Assembly: GCA_902623075.1 (NCBI GenBank)
Contig: CACNSD010000001.1
Coordinates: forward strand, 1 to 64,000
Direction of reading: 5' to 3'
DNA from: an uncultured Pelagibacteraceae bacterium
Lineage (GTDB): Bacteria; Pseudomonadota; Alphaproteobacteria; Pelagibacterales; Pelagibacteraceae
DNA: 64,000 bases
Both the position numbers and the translations under genes were made by a program. Below the pieces are notes generated by a model. It searched no databases and was not told where the DNA came from. It saw only the letters and a program-made list of their open reading frames with translations. Shown here piece after piece: positions 37,180-44,093 of the stretch (positions are counted from its first letter, which is position 1; each line of letters opens with the position of its first letter).

Positions 37180-37853
37180 TGTTGAAAACTATACTTTTTC
37201 TCTAAATATTTAATCACGTTATGAATAATAAAAGTCATAAATAAATAAATTCCACCAGCAACTATAAATACTTCTATTGGTTTAAAAGTTGTTGAAATTA
37301 TATACTTTGCGACACCAGTTAAATCCATTAAAGTGACTGTACTTGCTAATGATGTTCCTTTCATCATTAATATTATTTCATTTCCATATGCTGGGAGTGA
37401 CTGTCGAATAGCGATTGGGATTTGGATTTTATAAAAAATTATTTTGTTTGATATTCCTAAGCTTTTTCCAGCTTCAATTATACCTGGTTTTATTGTTTGA
37501 AATGCTGATCTTAAAATTTCAGAAGTATATGCGCCAGTATTTAAAGTAAATGCTATTATTGCACACCAATAAGGTTCTTTTAAAATTACCCATAGAAATG
37601 TTGTTCTTAAATATTCGATTTGTCCTAATCCAAAATAAATTATGAAAATCTGGACCAATAATGGTGTTCCTCTAAAAATATATGAATAACCATAAGCAAG
37701 TTTATTAATAAATATATTTTTATTTAATCTTAAAATTGCAAAGAAAAGTCCTAGGAATAATCCAAAAAATAATGATGCAGATAATAGTTTTAATGTAACA
37801 ATCGTTGCTCCTAAAAGTTTAGGGAAACTAGTGATCATTAAATCAAAATCCAT
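37176..37853 (-). CDS. Polar amino-acid ABC transporter permease (HisM/ArtM type)
   Basis: A 225-residue inner-membrane permease with about five helices and the BPD_transp_1 EAA loop (GIIEAGKSLGISNKIIFYKIQIP). YSYIFRGTPLLVQIFIIYFGLG is the typical amino-acid permease N-terminal block. It pairs with the preceding permease (one-base overlap) as the heterodimeric channel for a polar amino-acid or opine importer. Substrate unknown. No ATPase gene accompanies it. Confidence 0.92.
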   Translation of the reverse strand: MDFDLMITSFPKLLGATIVTLKLLSASLFFGLFLGLFFAILRLNKNIFINKLAYGYSYIFRGTPLLVQIFIIYFGLGQIEYLRTTFLWVILKEPYWCAIIAFTLNTGAYTSEILRSAFQTIKPGIIEAGKSLGISNKIIFYKIQIPIAIRQSLPAYGNEIILMMKGTSLASTVTLMDLTGVAKYIISTTFKPIEVFIVAGGIYLFMTFIIHNVIKYLEKKYSFQQ

Positions 37854-38545
37854 TAATACCCCCTGCTATACCTAACTTCTAACTTGTTAATCAATTTCAT
37901 ACTCATGTAAGTAAGCAACAGATATAAAACTGCCGCAAAAGAATAAAAGAATAAAGGATCCCTTGTTGAACCAGCCGCAATGTATGATTGTCTCATTATT
38001 TCAACTAAACCCGTAACTGAAATTAAAGAGGTATCTTTTAAAGTTATTTGCCAAACATTGCTCAAATTTGGAATAGCTAGTCTTAACATTTGAGGTAGAA
38101 TTATTTTATAAAATTGGACAAATTTATTTACACCTAAAACCTTAGCAGCTTCAAACTGACCTTTGTCTATTGATTGTATTGCACCCCTAAAAACTTCAGT
38201 TGAATAGGCGCCTGAAATAATTCCAATTGCCATAGACCCTGTAATGAATGCATTGATTTCGATATACTCATAATAACCAAATATGGATGCTACATACATA
38301 ATTGCTCCACTTCCTCCAAAAAAGAATAGATAAATAACTAAAAGTTCAGGCACACCACGAATAACTGTCGTATAAAAATTTCCAACTAAATTTAAAGTTT
38401 TATATTTTGAAAGTTTTAATGGAGTAAAAATTAAAGCAAAAACAAAACCAACTAGCATTGCTGTTATAGAAACAGCAATTGTCATTAAGGTTGCGTAAAA
38501 TAACTCGTCACCCCAACCAGTTTTGCCAAATGCAAGAAGTTCCAT
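37853..38545 (-). CDS. Polar amino-acid ABC transporter permease (HisQ type)
   Basis: A 230-residue permease with about five helices, FYTTVIRGVPELLVIYLFFFGG near residue 55, and the EAA loop QFEAAKVLGVNKFVQFYKIILP. It is the partner of the next permease. Its start lies 44 bp after the binding-protein stop; a strong RNA hairpin (38552-38576) occupies that spacer, ending 6 bp before this ATG. The hairpin may lower permease translation relative to the binding protein. Confidence 0.92.
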   Translation of the reverse strand: MELLAFGKTGWGDELFYATLMTIAVSITAMLVGFVFALIFTPLKLSKYKTLNLVGNFYTTVIRGVPELLVIYLFFFGGSGAIMYVASIFGYYEYIEINAFITGSMAIGIISGAYSTEVFRGAIQSIDKGQFEAAKVLGVNKFVQFYKIILPQMLRLAIPNLSNVWQITLKDTSLISVTGLVEIMRQSYIAAGSTRDPLFFYSFAAVLYLLLTYMSMKLINKLEVRYSRGY

Positions 38546-38551
38546 ATAGAT

Positions 38552-38576
38552 TGGCGACTATATATTATAGTCGCCA
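38552..38576 (-). other. Intercistronic 11-bp hairpin between binding protein and permease genes
   Basis: Perfect inverted repeat: TGGCGACTATA (38552-38562) and TATAGTCGCCA (38566-38576), three-base loop. It falls between the stop of the binding-protein gene and the start of the permease. There is no T tract after it on the minus strand, so it is probably not a terminator. It more likely shields the 3' end of the binding-protein message or hinders ribosome access to the permease. Confidence 0.75.
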
Positions 38577-38589
38577 GATCTGAAATGAA

Positions 38590-39441
38590 TTACATAGAAG
38601 CGTCGAAACCAAAGTGCTTAATAGCAAGTTTGCTAATAATTCCTTGTTTTCTAGCTTTGTTAATTGCTTTGTTGAAGTCTTTTAAGATTTTGGCATCTCT
38701 TTTTCCAATCGCACTGTCGCTAGCTTGTCTGATACCAACACCTACACCATTACCAAATGCACCACCTGAAAAAGTTGGTCCAACTAATACAACTGGTTTA
38801 CCTGATTTATCTGCATAATCTGTAAATGCCACTGCTGCAGCTAAAGCAACATCACATCTTCCAGAAGTTAGATCAAGGTTAACTTCATCTTGAGTTTTAT
38901 AAGTTCTAACATTTACACTTCCTACATCACCTGACTCTAAAAAGTTTTGGTGAATTGTTCCTGTTTGAGTACAAACAGTTTTGCCAGCAAGTGCTCCTGT
39001 TAATGTCTTCAGAGCTTTTTTAACATCAGATCCACCTAATGATAAATTAATACCTTCTGGTGTATCCATGCCCTCTAAGCTTGAGCCTTTCATTACTGCA
39101 AGAGAAGCTACTTCATCAGCATAACCTTGCGAAAAAGTAATTGTTTTTTGTCTTTCAGCAGTGATAGACATTCCAGCCATAATCGCATCAAATTTTCTCA
39201 TTACTAGAGCTGGTATCATTCCATCCCAATCTTGCTCTACAATAGTACACTCATATTTCATGATCGTACAAAGTTCTTGAGCAAGCTCGACCTCAAAACC
39301 AATAAGATTACCTGATGCATCTTTTGAATTCCATGGAGGGTAAGCGCCTTCAGTTCCAATTTTTATTTTTTCAGCAGAAACATTTCCAATGATAAATAAA
39401 GAAGCAAGAACTGTTAAAATAGTTTTTTTGAATATATTCAT
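38590..39441 (-). CDS. Periplasmic polar amino-acid-binding protein
   Basis: Solute-binding protein family 3 of 283 residues. A signal peptide (MKKTIL-type core, MNIFKKTILTVLASLFIIGNVSA, about 1-23) is followed by KIGTEGAYPPWNSKDASGNLIGFEVELAQEL, then WDGMIPALVMRKFDAIMAGMSITAERQKTI, the classic lysine/arginine/ornithine-histidine-binding style. A strong AAAGGAG Shine-Dalgarno sits 6 bases before the ATG, unlike most genes here. It follows the SpeD-SpeE gene by 59 bp, so basic amino acids or polyamine precursors are possible ligands; the ligand is not shown. Confidence 0.92.
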   Translation of the reverse strand: MNIFKKTILTVLASLFIIGNVSAEKIKIGTEGAYPPWNSKDASGNLIGFEVELAQELCTIMKYECTIVEQDWDGMIPALVMRKFDAIMAGMSITAERQKTITFSQGYADEVASLAVMKGSSLEGMDTPEGINLSLGGSDVKKALKTLTGALAGKTVCTQTGTIHQNFLESGDVGSVNVRTYKTQDEVNLDLTSGRCDVALAAAVAFTDYADKSGKPVVLVGPTFSGGAFGNGVGVGIRQASDSAIGKRDAKILKDFNKAINKARKQGIISKLAIKHFGFDASM

Positions 39442-39500
39442 TATTTTCTCCTTTAATTAAGAATAATTATTTCACAGTTTCAAAAAAGAAAAAAGAAAAA

Positions 39501-40541
39501 TTAATGATTTATTGAGGAAGAAAAATTCCAAGAACAATCAAAACTAGGTATATAAACTCTTGATAATTTTGCATTTCCAAAATTTTGATTGAAAACATTC
39601 AGCCAATTTTCAACCTGTTGTGGTTTTTTATCCTGACTACCGACTTGAGCTGTGATAACTCCTTTTGGTTTTAAAATTCTCACTAATGAATCCATGTTTT
39701 TAGCTGCTAAATCTATACAAAATGGGTCATCATTAAGATCAACAAATATATGATCGTAAGTATCATCACCTGCTGATTTAATACTTTCAAATGCATCACC
39801 CCATACACATTTAACAGAATTTTTTTCTGTTGCCTTCTTGCCTATATCTCCAAGATGTTTGTTGCAAACATCTACTACTTCAGGATCTAGTTCATACCAA
39901 TCTATAAAGTTAAAATTTTTGGAAATGCATTCTCTTGCAACTCCACCATCTCCACCACCAATAATTGCAGCTCTTTCATTTTCTTTACTTAAATTTAATC
40001 CAGAACCAACAAAGGTTGAGCTATATAAATGTTCATCTGTTGAAGCTACTTGTATTTCACCATCAATAAATAAAGACTTTCCAAACTGCTCTAAATCTAA
40101 AATTTCTATGTGTTGACCTATTTTAGATTTAAAATCTTCTAAAACATCATTAACAACGTATGATTTTTGTAAGCCCGGCGAACTATAAATATCGTGATAA
40201 AGAGATTTATTGTCTCTATTAAATTCTTTTTTGACTATTCTTTTATGTTCAAATTCTTTTTTTATAATATCTATCGCCACAGATGGGTTTACTTTTCCAC
40301 ACGTAAAGAAATCGAAACTTATAATTCCTTTTTCTGGAAAGGTATGAAAACTAATGTGACTCTCGGCTAATAAAGCAAGAATTGTAAAACCCTGAGGTTC
40401 AAATTTATATTTTGAAATATTTAAAATTGTTACTTTTGCAGCTTTTGCAATATCGTTAATTACTTTTTCAAATTTTGAAGGATCGTATTCTTTTGTTGTA
40501 CCAATAATGTCTAGAGTTATGTGTTCTCCAACTTTAGTCAT
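39501..40541 (-). CDS. speE: SpeD-SpeE fusion: S-adenosylmethionine decarboxylase / spermidine synthase
   Basis: A 346-residue natural fusion. Residues 1-~125 are a bacterial AdoMet decarboxylase: ESHISFHTFPE at 60-70, with Ser61 as the self-cleavage residue that becomes pyruvoyl, His66 and Cys81 conserved. Residues ~130-346 are an aminopropyltransferase: FIDGEIQVASTDEHLYSS, GGGDGGVAREC at 195-205, VDLNDDPF. The protein would decarboxylate AdoMet and pass the aminopropyl group to putrescine, giving spermidine and methylthioadenosine. It is the last of five closely packed genes whose other members salvage methylthioadenosine. No ODC or agmatinase gene is in the window. Confidence 0.93.
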   Translation of the reverse strand: MTKVGEHITLDIIGTTKEYDPSKFEKVINDIAKAAKVTILNISKYKFEPQGFTILALLAESHISFHTFPEKGIISFDFFTCGKVNPSVAIDIIKKEFEHKRIVKKEFNRDNKSLYHDIYSSPGLQKSYVVNDVLEDFKSKIGQHIEILDLEQFGKSLFIDGEIQVASTDEHLYSSTFVGSGLNLSKENERAAIIGGGDGGVARECISKNFNFIDWYELDPEVVDVCNKHLGDIGKKATEKNSVKCVWGDAFESIKSAGDDTYDHIFVDLNDDPFCIDLAAKNMDSLVRILKPKGVITAQVGSQDKKPQQVENWLNVFNQNFGNAKLSRVYIPSFDCSWNFSSSINH

Positions 40542-40544
40542 TAG

Positions 40545-41177
40545 TTATCCTCTTTTATAATTTTTTGCTTTGGATAAAACTTTTTTCATTTCTTTAATTG
40601 AAAGAATCTTTGGCTTACCCAATTTATGGCTCGTTATATACTGAAGCGATATATTTTCAACCTCTTCAGCAAGTTCAAATGCTTTTGACAAATTTTCCTC
40701 AAATGCAATCTGTCCGTGATTTGCAATTAAACACGCTTTTCGACCCTTTAAAGCTTTCAAAATATTTTTTGACAACTCTCTTGTTCCAAATGTTGCGTAT
40801 TTTGCACATTTGATGTCATGGCCTCCAGCCATCGCTACCATATAATGAAAAGGTGGTATTCCTCTCTTGTGAGTAGAAACTGCTGTTGCACACGTTGAAT
40901 GTGCATGAACAATTGCTTTTGCTTCTTTTTTGTTTCTATAGATATCTTGATGAAACTTCCACTCAGATGATGGAATTCCTTTTTTTTTATCAAAATATCC
41001 ATCTAGGGAAACAAAAACTATATCATTATTTTTTAATACTGAATATTTTTTTCCTGAAGGAGTAATTAAAAAACCATCTTTGTGCCTTGATGAAATGTTC
41101 CCAGATCTTAATGCTGATAACTTTTTTGAATTCAGCATTTTTGAATATTTTATTATTTCAGATCTTAAATTTTTCAT
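40545..41177 (-). CDS. Class II aldolase (FucA/Ald2-like), candidate methylthioribulose-1-phosphate aldolase
   Basis: A 210-residue class II aldolase/adducin protein. GNISSRHKDGFLITPSG gives the phosphate site, PSSEWKFHQDIY the catalytic Glu, and zinc ligands appear in VHAHST and NHGQIAF; EEVENISLQY follows. The SSEW and NHG context is that of FucA-type aldolases, not MtnB dehydratase. Located 4 bp overlapping mtnA and 3 bp before speDE, it probably splits 5-methylthioribulose 1-phosphate to DHAP and methylthioacetaldehyde, as Ald2 does in Rhodospirillum. MtnB (dehydratase) is the alternative; no mtnC or mtnD is present here. Confidence 0.78.
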   Translation of the reverse strand: MKNLRSEIIKYSKMLNSKKLSALRSGNISSRHKDGFLITPSGKKYSVLKNNDIVFVSLDGYFDKKKGIPSSEWKFHQDIYRNKKEAKAIVHAHSTCATAVSTHKRGIPPFHYMVAMAGGHDIKCAKYATFGTRELSKNILKALKGRKACLIANHGQIAFEENLSKAFELAEEVENISLQYITSHKLGKPKILSIKEMKKVLSKAKNYKRG

Positions 41178-42244
41178 TTAAACAATTTATTTAAACTATC
41201 AAAAGAAGGTTCGGTAATCCCTCTTTCAGTAATTAAGCCTGTAACATATTTTGCAGGCGTAACATCAAATGCTAAGTTCATTACTTTACTTTTATTTGGG
41301 TATATCAAAACTTTCTTAAGTTGGTTATTCTCATCAACACCCTCAATATGAGATAATTCCTCTGAATTTCTTTCTTCAATAGGTATATCTTTTGCATCTT
41401 TAATATCCCAATCAATTGTTGAGCTTGGAAGAGCAACATAAAAAGGAACATTGTTATCATGAGCAGCTAATGCTTTAAGATAAGTTCCAATTTTATTACA
41501 AACATCTCCATTAGATAAAGTTCTATCAGTTCCAACAATACACATATCAACCTCCCCTCTTTGCATTAAAATTCCACCAGTGTTATCAGCAATTATAGTG
41601 TTTGGAACTTCTTCCTCATTTAATTCATATGAAGTTAAATTTGCACCTTGGTTTCTTGGTCTTGTTTCGTCTACCCACACATGAACTGGAATTCCTTTTT
41701 TATGAGCATGGTAAATTGGCGATGTTGCCGTACCCCAATTAATAGTTGCTAACCAGCCAGCATTACAATGTGTTAATATGTTTACTGTATCTTTCTTTTT
41801 ATTATAAATCTCTTCAATTACTTTTAATCCATTAATACCAATATTTTCACAAAACTTTTCATCTTCATCACATATTTTTTTTGCCTCATTTAAAGCTATA
41901 CTTAATAGTTGATCACTGTTAATTCCTGTTAACTTTTTTATCACTCGGTCTACAGCCCACTTTAGATTAATAGCAGTAGGTCTTGATTGAACTAATTCTG
42001 TTGCACTTTTTTTTATAAATTGTGGATCATTATTTTCTTGAACAGCCAAAGCTAGACCATATGCAGCTGTTCCACCAATTAGAGGTGCGCCCCTTACTTC
42101 CATTACTTTAATTGCATTAATTGCATCTTTTACTGTCTTTAGTTCTTTAATTATAAATTGATGTGGAAGTTTTGTTTGATCAATTATTTTAACAATATTG
42201 TTTTCAAACCAAATTGTACGATATTCTTTTCCTTCTATTTTCAT
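41174..42244 (-). CDS. mtnA: Methylthioribose-1-phosphate isomerase
   Basis: eIF2B-alpha-like isomerase of 356 residues converting 5-methylthioribose 1-phosphate to 5-methylthioribulose 1-phosphate. Signatures are VRGAPLIGGTAAYGLALA, the active-site cysteine in LTHCNAGWLATINWGTA, VDETRPRNQGANLTSYEL and CIVGTDRTLSNGDVCNKIGTY with the catalytic Asp. Related ribose-1,5-bisphosphate isomerases differ in these loops. It lies between the GFA-like gene (1 bp gap) and the aldolase gene (4-bp overlap) in the mtn-spe operon. Confidence 0.95.
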   Translation of the reverse strand: MKIEGKEYRTIWFENNIVKIIDQTKLPHQFIIKELKTVKDAINAIKVMEVRGAPLIGGTAAYGLALAVQENNDPQFIKKSATELVQSRPTAINLKWAVDRVIKKLTGINSDQLLSIALNEAKKICDEDEKFCENIGINGLKVIEEIYNKKKDTVNILTHCNAGWLATINWGTATSPIYHAHKKGIPVHVWVDETRPRNQGANLTSYELNEEEVPNTIIADNTGGILMQRGEVDMCIVGTDRTLSNGDVCNKIGTYLKALAAHDNNVPFYVALPSSTIDWDIKDAKDIPIEERNSEELSHIEGVDENNQLKKVLIYPNKSKVMNLAFDVTPAKYVTGLITERGITEPSFDSLNKLFK

Positions 42245-42245
42245 T

Positions 42246-42644
42246 TTAACTATATCTGTTAAATTTTGGCAGAGATTTATCTATCTTATAATATTTCAAT
42301 CTATTCTTTATAAAAATATTTCTTGTAGTTTTTACCTTAAGTGATTTATCAAACATTCCAGCAGAAATTGAGATATTTTTTGATTTATTAAATTTAAAAA
42401 AAATACTTGCTCCACATTTTGAGCAAAAACCTCTTTTTGCTCTTTTTGAGGATTTAAACCATTTTAAAGTTTTTTTATTTTGAAATTTTAAATTCTTATC
42501 TTCAATATTGGTGTATGCAGCAAAATTACCATGAGTTTTCATGCATTGAATACAATGACAGCTTGATACATCTCTATGAAAACCTTTTGTTGAAAATTCT
42601 ACTCCACCACATAGACATTTTCCTCTAGAAGAAAATTTTTTCAT
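42246..42644 (-). CDS. GFA/CENP-V family zinc protein
   Basis: A 132-residue protein with the glutathione-dependent formaldehyde-activating (GFA) zinc signature: GKCLCGGVEF, SCHCIQCMKTHG and GFCSKCGASIFF. The family binds two zinc ions; assigned enzymatic roles are doubtful. Its 4-bp overlap with mtnP and 1-bp gap to mtnA place it inside the MTA-salvage operon. It could deal with an aldehyde or thiol adduct made by the aldolase step, but that is speculation. Confidence 0.85.
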   Translation of the reverse strand: MKKFSSRGKCLCGGVEFSTKGFHRDVSSCHCIQCMKTHGNFAAYTNIEDKNLKFQNKKTLKWFKSSKRAKRGFCSKCGASIFFKFNKSKNISISAGMFDKSLKVKTTRNIFIKNRLKYYKIDKSLPKFNRYS

Positions 42645-43513
42645 TTATTTAAAACTCTACCTGCTATAGTTTTTAATTTATCTGTTGTCTTTTTTGTTCT
42701 TTTTTCTGGAGCAGTAATAATTGCTACATCTAAACAATTGTTTGTTGGGTCATTCGGGTCAATATGATCTTCAAAATTATCAATTAAATTTTTAATCATA
42801 ACTTTTGCTTTTTCAGCATTACCTAATAAAACTTTGATTACTTGTTGAACATCAACATTTTCGTGATCCGGATGCCAACAATCAAAATCAGTTACCATTG
42901 AAACAGATGCATATCTAATTTCAGCCTCTCTTGCTAATTTTGCCTCAGGCATATTTGTCATTCCAATTACATCTGCTTTCCAAGATCTATATAAATTAGA
43001 CTCTGCTAAAGTAGAAAATTGAGGCCCTTCCATAACTACATATGTTCCATTTCTTTGATAGTCTATGTTTGATTTTTTAATTGCTTCTTCGCATGCATTC
43101 ATCAATCCATTTGACGTTGGATGCGCCATTGATACATGAGCTACTATCTCATCGTCAAAAAAAGTTTTATTTCTTGCAAAAGTCCTATCTATAAATTGAT
43201 CTACAATTACAAATTTTCCAGGAGGTAAATTTTCTTTAAGAGAACCAACAGCCGACACAGAAACAATATCTGTTACCCCTAACTGTTTAAGTGCATCTAT
43301 ATTTGCTCTAAAATTTATATTTGAAGGAGAAACAAAATGCCCTCTTCCGTGTCTTGGTAAAAAATAAACTTCCTTACTACTATATTTAGTTTTTAAAATC
43401 TGATCAGAAGGTTTTCCCCAGGGTGTTTGTAAATCAAGCAATTCTCTATCATTGAATTCCTCAACATCATAAAGGCCACTTCCACCAATTATTGCTAATT
43501 TATTTGTTGTCAT
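42641..43513 (-). CDS. mtnP: S-methyl-5'-thioadenosine phosphorylase
   Basis: Purine nucleoside phosphorylase family, MTAP type, 290 residues: IIGGSGLYDVEEF, FLPRHGRGHFVSPSNINFRANI, VSAVGSLKENLPPG, VVMEGPQFSTLAESNLYRSWKADVIGMTNMPEAKLAREAEI split across two blocks, and VTDFDCWH. Splits MTA into adenine and methylthioribose 1-phosphate. First gene of the mtnP-gfa-mtnA-aldolase-speDE operon; its ATG is only 41 bp from the divergent apt ATG, whose enzyme would recycle the adenine. Confidence 0.95.
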   Translation of the reverse strand: MTTNKLAIIGGSGLYDVEEFNDRELLDLQTPWGKPSDQILKTKYSSKEVYFLPRHGRGHFVSPSNINFRANIDALKQLGVTDIVSVSAVGSLKENLPPGKFVIVDQFIDRTFARNKTFFDDEIVAHVSMAHPTSNGLMNACEEAIKKSNIDYQRNGTYVVMEGPQFSTLAESNLYRSWKADVIGMTNMPEAKLAREAEIRYASVSMVTDFDCWHPDHENVDVQQVIKVLLGNAEKAKVMIKNLIDNFEDHIDPNDPTNNCLDVAIITAPEKRTKKTTDKLKTIAGRVLNK

Positions 43514-43554
43514 ACTTAAAAAATTATTTATTTATACTTTTATATTTAACTATT

Positions 43555-44082
43555 ATGAACTTAAAAAATTATATTAGATCTATTCCAGATTATCCAAAAA
43601 AAGGCATTTTATTTAGAGATATAACTACTTTGATCAAAGATGAAAATGCATTTGAAGAAACAATTAATCAGATTATTGAAAGATCAAAAAAATACAATTT
43701 TACAAAAATAGCAGCAATAGAGTCTAGAGGTTTTGTTTTTGCATCTGCTGTTTCCTATATTTTAAAGAAACCATTTATAATGCTTAGAAAAAAAAATAAA
43801 TTACCTGCAGAAGTTCACTCTGTAGATTTTGAGCTAGAGTATGGAACAGCTACAATAGAAGTGCACAAAGACTCAATAAATGAAGAGGATAAGGTATTAA
43901 TTATTGATGATCTAATTGCTACGGGAGGAACAGCAGAGGCTGCTGCAAAACTAGTTGAAATATCTAAAGGAAAAGTTGAAGCTTTCATATTTGTTATTAA
44001 CTTATTCGATCTAGGAGGTACTGATAATTTAATTAAAAAAAATTTTAATGTAGAAAATCTAATAGATTTTTCTGGTCACTGA
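43555..44082 (+). CDS. apt: Adenine phosphoribosyltransferase
   Basis: Forms AMP from adenine and PRPP. I place the start at the ATG at 43555 (175 residues), where MNLKNYIRSIPDYPKKGILFRDITTL begins, because this matches the family N-terminus; the longer open frame upstream is hydrophobic and overlaps mtnP. IAAIESRGFVFAS and the PRPP loop VLIIDDLIATGGTAEAA are present. Adenine from MtnP is the likely substrate. A TATACT -10-like element at 43533-43538 lies in the short divergent spacer. Confidence 0.94.
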   Translation: MNLKNYIRSIPDYPKKGILFRDITTLIKDENAFEETINQIIERSKKYNFTKIAAIESRGFVFASAVSYILKKPFIMLRKKNKLPAEVHSVDFELEYGTATIEVHKDSINEEDKVLIIDDLIATGGTAEAAAKLVEISKGKVEAFIFVINLFDLGGTDNLIKKNFNVENLIDFSGH

Positions 44083-44093
44083 TAAAATTATAG

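Noticed and set aside
39838-40116. 92-residue open frame antisense to speD-speE
   Set aside because: Antisense shadow of the conserved aminopropyltransferase region.
43492-43554. Upstream start for apt adding 21 residues
   Set aside because: The extension is hydrophobic, overlaps the mtnP coding region and departs from the Apt family N-terminus; the ATG at 43555 fits.
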